Positions 47,426 through 51,512 of a stretch of DNA of 51,512 bases are shown one piece after another. This DNA comes from an uncultured Tessaracoccus sp. (lineage in GTDB: Bacteria > Actinomycetota > Actinomycetes > Propionibacteriales > Propionibacteriaceae). The notes beneath the pieces were generated by a model. That model did no database searches. It saw only the letters and a program-made list of their open reading frames with translations, and was not told where the DNA came from. Within the stretch, counting starts at the first letter, position 1. Every line of letters starts with the position of its first letter. The position numbers and the translations under genes were made by a program. The stretch is from positions 1 through 51,512 of the forward strand of contig NZ_CAMYPD010000018.1 of the NCBI RefSeq assembly GCF_947286155.1, given 5' to 3'.

Positions 47426-49978
47426 TCAGCGCTTGCTGGTTTCCTGTGCTCGCAACGCGCGCCTCGCGTCGTCGAGCTGTTCCAACACCAGACGCAGCAC
47501 CTGCTGCGCGGGCTGGTGCTCATCAACCCACTGCTGAATGCGGTCGATGACCTCCTGGGTGGCGACCGGCGTCGGGAACAACCACCTCACTGCGGCAGCG
47601 ATGGCCGCGTAGCCGCGCTTCTCCCACGAACCAGTACGGTTCGACACCGCGTCCAACAGCTCGAGGTAGTGGTCGGTGTAATCGACGTCCTGACCGTACT
47701 GCCAGAACCCCGCACACACCTGACGGTGCGTCTCATTCGGGATGTCCGGCTCCTCCGTGGCCCGCTGCCAGGCGAGCGCCTTCTCCTCCGCGCTCGGCAG
47801 CGCAGCGCGCGCGCCGGCAGCCTGCTCGGCGCCGGCGGAGGTGTCGTCGTGCTCCGCCTTCTCGCGCTCGATGTCGTCGGCGGAAACCTTGCCGAGGCTA
47901 GCGAGCGACTTCACGATCGTCCAGCGCATCGCCGTGTCGATCTTGAGCCCTGCGGGCACCTCTTCGCCGGCAAGCCAGCCCTCGATCAGGGTGACGGCCT
48001 CGTCGGAGTTGACGCTCGCGATCAGCGCCTTCGCGAAGAGCACCTGCTTGTCAGAGCCCGGTTCGCTGTCGCGCAGCAGGCGGGCGAGGCCTGCGACGAG
48101 GTGTTGGTTGAGGTCGTCGCGCAGCTCCGGCGACGTGTACGCCGACGCGGCGGTGCGCGCCTGGTTGAGCAGCGTCGACGTGGCTGCCATGTCCGTCTCT
48201 ACGGGGAGCCCTGCGAGCACCAGGTTGATGTAGTCGCGCGAGGGCAACTCACCGTCGCGAGTCATGTCCCACAGCGCGGTCCAGCTGACGGCGCGAGCAA
48301 GCGGATCGCTCAGCGGCGTGCGCAGCGCTTCGAGGGTGGCCTCGTCGAGGCGCACCTTCGCGAACGTGAGGTCGCCGTCGTTGACGAGCACCACCTCTTC
48401 GCGCGGCTTGCCGACCAGCGCCTCCACGGGGGTGCGCTCGTCGCGGACATCAACCTCGACGTACTCCTTGCGCTCATCGCCGGAGTACAGGCCGATGCCG
48501 ACGCGGTGCGTGCGCAGCGTCGGCCACTGCTCGGGAGCGCTCTGCACGATCTCGAAACGCGTGAAGCGGCCCTCGTCGTCGACGTCGAAATCGGCGCGCA
48601 GCGTATTGACGCCCGACGTTTCGAGCCACTGCGAGGTGAACCAGGAGAGATCCTTGCCGGAGGCGGTTTCGAGCTCGGTGAGAAGGTCGCCCAGCACCGT
48701 ATTATCGTAGGCGTGCTTCTTGAAGTACTCGCTCACGCCGGCGATGAACGCTTCCTGACCGACGAAGCTGACGAGCAACTTCAACACCGACGCACCCTTG
48801 GCATAGGTGATGCCGTCGAAGTTCTGCTCCACCTTCTCGATGTCGGAGGAATCGGAGGCGATGGGGTGCGTGGTGGGGTACTGATCCTGACGGTAGGCCC
48901 AGGCCTTGCGCTCATTGGAGAACGTCACCCACGGGTTGGCGTCGCCGCCGTGGCGCTTCTGGATTTCCACCTGCGCGAAATGCGACGCCCACTCGGCGAA
49001 CGACTCGTTCAGCCACAGATCGTCCCACCACTGCATCGTGACGAGATCGCCGAACCACATGTGGGCGAGCTCGTGGAGGATAGTGTTGTCGCGCGACTCC
49101 ATCTCGCGGGCCGTCACCCGCGAACGGTAGAGGTACTCGTCGCGGAACGTGATGCAGCCGGCGTTCTCCATGGCGCCGAAGTTGTACTCGGGCACGAAGA
49201 TCTGGTCGTAGGTGCCGAACGCGTAGGGGACGCCGAAGGTCACCTCGAACACCTCGAACCCGCGCTGCGTGGTTTCCAGGATGCGTTCGTGGTCGAGGTA
49301 CTGCGCGAGCGACTGGCGGCAGGCCACCTGTGCGGGCACCTCGCCGGCCGCCGACTGGATAGTGGAGGAGACGACGTGGTACTCGCCGGCCACCACTGCG
49401 GTGATGTAGGTAGAAAGTGGCTTCGTCGGCTCGTGCGTCCAGCGCGAGAACCCGTCGCCGATCTCCTCGGGCTGTGCCGCCGGGGCGTTGCCGAAAACCC
49501 GCCAGTGCGACGGGGCGTCGACGGTGAGCTGGAACGTCGCCTTCTGGTCGGGCTGCTCGAAGTTGGCGTAGACGCGTCGGGCGTCGGGCGCCTCGAACTG
49601 CGAGTAGAGGTAGACGCGGTTGTCGCTGGGATCGACGAAGCGGTGCAGACCCTCGCCGGAACGTGAATACCGCATGACGGAGGTGGCCTTCAGCACATGC
49701 TCACCCGCGCTGACGCTGAGCGGGAGGCGGTAGCCGTCGAAACGAGAGGTATCGACGTCCGTGCCGTCGAGCGTGGCCTGGCGCACCTCGTCGCCGATGA
49801 GGTCGACGTGGAGCTCACCGTCCTTCGAATCGAACGAGAAGGTCGTGTGGGTGATGAACTGACGCTCGGCGTCGGCGACGCCGCGCCCGGTGAGGTCGAT
49901 GTGCACCTCGTAGGAACGTGCGGTGGCCAGCTCTGAGCGTGCGCGAGCCTCGTCGCGGGTGATATTGGCTGTGGACAT
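47426..49978 (-). CDS. pepN: Aminopeptidase N (M1 family)
   Basis: An 850-residue zinc peptidase that removes N-terminal residues from peptides in the cytoplasm. ATG 49978 begins the normal actinobacterial N-terminus. The substrate loop 'NFGAMENAG' (GxMEN) and the zinc motif 'HELAHMWFGDLVTMQWWDDL' with the downstream Glu in 'WLNESFAEW' are complete. The C-terminal ERAP1-like helical domain fills the rest. Length is normal. Divergent from rpiB, with 51 bases between starts. Confidence 0.94.
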   Translation of the reverse strand: MSTANITRDEARARSELATARSYEVHIDLTGRGVADAERQFITHTTFSFDSKDGELHVDLIGDEVRQATLDGTDVDTSRFDGYRLPLSVSAGEHVLKATSVMRYSRSGEGLHRFVDPSDNRVYLYSQFEAPDARRVYANFEQPDQKATFQLTVDAPSHWRVFGNAPAAQPEEIGDGFSRWTHEPTKPLSTYITAVVAGEYHVVSSTIQSAAGEVPAQVACRQSLAQYLDHERILETTQRGFEVFEVTFGVPYAFGTYDQIFVPEYNFGAMENAGCITFRDEYLYRSRVTAREMESRDNTILHELAHMWFGDLVTMQWWDDLWLNESFAEWASHFAQVEIQKRHGGDANPWVTFSNERKAWAYRQDQYPTTHPIASDSSDIEKVEQNFDGITYAKGASVLKLLVSFVGQEAFIAGVSEYFKKHAYDNTVLGDLLTELETASGKDLSWFTSQWLETSGVNTLRADFDVDDEGRFTRFEIVQSAPEQWPTLRTHRVGIGLYSGDERKEYVEVDVRDERTPVEALVGKPREEVVLVNDGDLTFAKVRLDEATLEALRTPLSDPLARAVSWTALWDMTRDGELPSRDYINLVLAGLPVETDMAATSTLLNQARTAASAYTSPELRDDLNQHLVAGLARLLRDSEPGSDKQVLFAKALIASVNSDEAVTLIEGWLAGEEVPAGLKIDTAMRWTIVKSLASLGKVSADDIEREKAEHDDTSAGAEQAAGARAALPSAEEKALAWQRATEEPDIPNETHRQVCAGFWQYGQDVDYTDHYLELLDAVSNRTGSWEKRGYAAIAAAVRWLFPTPVATQEVIDRIQQWVDEHQPAQQVLRLVLEQLDDARRALRAQETSKR

Positions 49979-50029
49979 GAAGGCCAGCCTAGTGCAGTCG
50001 GCATAGTTCGGGCATGCCATAGTTAAGCC

Positions 50030-50470
50030 ATGCGCGTACATATTGCTACTGACCATGCTGCGTTCGAGATGAAAAACTACCTCGCCGGGCGTCTGCGAGA
50101 CGCTGGGTACGAGGTGGTCGACCACGGTGCCACCACCTACGACGCTCTCGACGATTACCCCACCTTCATCATTCCCTGCGCCGAGGCGGTGGCTGCTTCC
50201 GGTGAGCTCGGCGTCGTGCTGGGCGGTTCCGGAAACGGTGAGCAGATCGCGGCTAACAAGGTGAAAGGCGTGCGCGCGGCGCTCGCGTACAGCCCCGAGA
50301 TTGCCCGGCTCTCGCGTGAGCACAACAACGCCAACGTGCTGTCGATCGGCGGGCGCTTCCACGAGGAGGAAGAGGCCTGGCAGATCGTGCGAGCCTTCCT
50401 CGAAACCCCGTTCTCCCGTGACGAACGCCACCAGCGTCGCATCGACGCCGTAGGGGCGTACGAAGCCTGA
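50030..50470 (+). CDS. rpiB: Ribose-5-phosphate isomerase B
   Basis: A 146-residue protein of the RpiB/LacAB family interconverting ribulose-5-P and ribose-5-P in the pentose phosphate pathway. 'IATDHAAFEMKNYLAGRL' and 'GVVLGGSGNGEQIAANKVKG' are family signatures; the anion-binding 'GGSGNG' is intact and, as in actinobacterial forms, Ser takes the place of the catalytic Cys. TAGTTA (50020-50025) lies four bases before the ATG, so the transcript is probably leaderless. A family-B palindrome abuts the stop. Confidence 0.92.
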   Translation: MRVHIATDHAAFEMKNYLAGRLRDAGYEVVDHGATTYDALDDYPTFIIPCAEAVAASGELGVVLGGSGNGEQIAANKVKGVRAALAYSPEIARLSREHNNANVLSIGGRFHEEEEAWQIVRAFLETPFSRDERHQRRIDAVGAYEA

Positions 50471-50549
50471 GCTAACCCAATATCCACACGCGTTTGCTGA
50501 AATGGGCCGTTTGAGGCGTTTTCGCAAACGCGTGTGGATATCGGGTTGG
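50471..50549. repeat. Dispersed palindrome family B, copy 2
   Basis: 79 bp; left arm begins GCTAACCCAATATCCACACG, and the right arm is its near reverse complement. Shares both arms, not the loop, with 18718-18798. It starts right after the rpiB stop and ends 15 bases before the glycosylase ATG. Confidence 0.88.
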
Positions 50550-50564
50550 TTGCTCGAAGTAACC

Positions 50565-51386
50565 ATGCCTGAAGGTCACGTCATCCACCGCCTGGCGCGC
50601 GAGTTCACCGACGCGTTCGGCGGCCGCGAAGTGCGCGTCAGCTCTCCGCAGGGGCGATTCGCCGTCGAGGCCGCTGCCCTCGACGGTGCCGAACTCATCC
50701 GCGCCGAAGCAGTGGGCAAGCACCTGTTCTTGCAGTTCGACGTGCCCGGGCCGCAGTACGTACACATTCATCTGGGGCTCATCGGCAAGCTGCGGCTGCA
50801 TCCCGTCGCGCCCTCGCAGGGAGTGGTGCGGCTGCGCATCTCCGACGGCACCACCGCCGCGGATCTCCACGGGCCGCAGTGGTGCCGGCTTGTGGACGAG
50901 GAACAGTATCTGGGGGTGCTGGCGTCGTCGGGCCCTGACCCCATCCGCGATGACGCGGACCCTGATGTTGGCTTTACGCGGTTGCGCCGCTCGGGGAAGT
51001 CGCTCGCGGCGCTGCTGATGGACCAGCGGATTGCGGCGGGTGTCGGGAACATTTTTCGTGCGGAAGTGCTGTTTCGCCTGGGGCTCACGCCGACGACGCT
51101 GGGGCGCGAGGTGCCTCGTCGGACGTGGGATGCGGTGTGGACAGACCTCGTGGAGTTGATGCGGGCGGCGGTGGTCGTCGGGCGGATCGATACGGTGCGG
51201 CCCGAGCATTCGCCCGAGGCTCAGGAGCGGGAGCCGCGGGTGGATGCGCATGGGGGCGAGGTGTACGTCTACCGTCGCGCCGGTCAGCCATGTCTGGTGT
51301 GCGGCACCGAGGTACGCACCCGGGTGCTCGAGGGTCGCAATCTGTACTGGTGCCCGCGCTGCCAGCGTCGCAAGACCCCTCGGTGA
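50565..51386 (+). CDS. nei: Fpg/Nei-family DNA glycosylase (endonuclease VIII-like)
   Basis: A 273-residue base-excision repair enzyme. After Met removal the N-terminal Pro is the nucleophile and Glu follows ('MPEGHVIHRL'), the Nei form rather than Fpg 'MPELPE'. 'AVGKHLFLQF' holds the conserved Lys; 'IAAGVGNIFRAEVLFRLGLT' is the H2TH region with the Asn; the C-terminal zinc finger is 'CLVCGTEV' and 'CPRCQRR'. It removes oxidised pyrimidines and cuts the strand. The gene directly follows a family-B palindrome, so its promoter is probably within or before rpiB. Confidence 0.92.
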   Translation: MPEGHVIHRLAREFTDAFGGREVRVSSPQGRFAVEAAALDGAELIRAEAVGKHLFLQFDVPGPQYVHIHLGLIGKLRLHPVAPSQGVVRLRISDGTTAADLHGPQWCRLVDEEQYLGVLASSGPDPIRDDADPDVGFTRLRRSGKSLAALLMDQRIAAGVGNIFRAEVLFRLGLTPTTLGREVPRRTWDAVWTDLVELMRAAVVVGRIDTVRPEHSPEAQEREPRVDAHGGEVYVYRRAGQPCLVCGTEVRTRVLEGRNLYWCPRCQRRKTPR

Positions 51387-51456
51387 CGCGCGCCTGCGGC
51401 GGCCCATCGCCGTTCTCTCCTGCGCCGGGCACACGTAACCTGTGCGGCTCTGTCCC

Positions 51457-51512
51457 GGAACAGGTGTCACCTGATTCCGCGCGGCGAGGCGTCGTCGGGA
51501 GGCAGGTGACAC
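51457..51512. repeat. Nested palindromes at the window edge
   Basis: GGAA-CAGGTG-T-CACCTG-A-TTCC (51457-51478) is an almost perfect palindrome, and GTGTCACCTG (51464-51473) is also complementary to CAGGTGACAC (51503-51512), which ends the window. It may be part of a terminator, an operator or another repeat family; the missing right flank prevents a decision. No gene is seen in 51387-51512. Confidence 0.5.

Noticed and set aside
47390..49666. Long plus-strand reading frame opposite pepN
   Set aside because: Mirror of the aminopeptidase gene; no recognisable motifs, Arg/Val-rich shadow composition.

Overview
The window comes from a GC-rich actinobacterium, probably Propionibacteriaceae or a close relative. 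This is inferred from leaderless or GTG starts, many ATGA/TGATG gene overlaps, and actinobacterial families such as DUF3618, DUF3516, Orn and EttA. No 16S gene or other species marker is present, so the placement is tentative. There are about 43 protein genes, three tRNAs (Lys-CTT, His-GTG, Arg-TCT), one degraded insertion sequence, a prophage remnant and several families of short palindromic repeats.

Region 1 (1-3.85 kb) is mobile debris: the C-terminal half of a phage large terminase, then an inserted two-gene cargo (a secreted halocin-C8-like precursor and a small membrane protein). A second, diverged copy of the terminase 3' end follows, then a phage portal gene cut off by an IS3-family element whose orfB is frameshifted. 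Region 2 (3.85-8.9 kb) is housekeeping: a DUF3516 helicase, an acetyltransferase, a YigZ-like protein, peroxiredoxin, DUF3618 and a GroES-like protein. Region 3 (8.9-23.4 kb) is a glycan-utilisation locus. It has a sugar ABC importer without its ATPase, a DeoR regulator, glycosidases of families GH4, GH38, GH20 and GH125, a phosphodiesterase-like enzyme, a PfkB sugar kinase and a HAD phosphatase. The glycosidases have no signal peptides, so oligosaccharides rich in mannose and N-acetylhexosamine are probably imported and trimmed in the cytoplasm.

Region 4 (23.4-28 kb) holds the tRNAs, an AzlCD amino-acid exporter, a small island with a DUF3800 gene beside the 3' end of tRNA-His, oligoribonuclease and a lipoprotein. 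Region 5 (28-34.4 kb) is a PrsW protease translationally coupled to two dynamin-like GTPases, followed by the ribosome-associated ABC-F protein EttA. Region 6 (34.4-36.6 kb) has a DUF559/Vsr-like nuclease gene bounded by two near-identical 84-bp palindromes, then a PadR regulator with its membrane partner. Region 7 (36.6-43.8 kb) carries a FAD/Fe-S oxidoreductase with a MarR regulator, an acyl-CoA synthetase and a thioesterase. Next comes an inserted Abi (HEPN) cassette with a predicted structured RNA, flanked by a 41-bp direct repeat. Region 8 (43.8 kb to the end) has a sirtuin, an exonuclease with a DUF294/CBS protein, aminopeptidase N, ribose-5-phosphate isomerase B and a Nei-type DNA glycosylase.

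The most promising candidates for something new are the palindrome-bounded nuclease with its dispersed palindromes, the Abi gene with its upstream structured RNA, and the halocin-like cargo between duplicated terminase ends. Everything here is read by eye; no database search or folding program was run.
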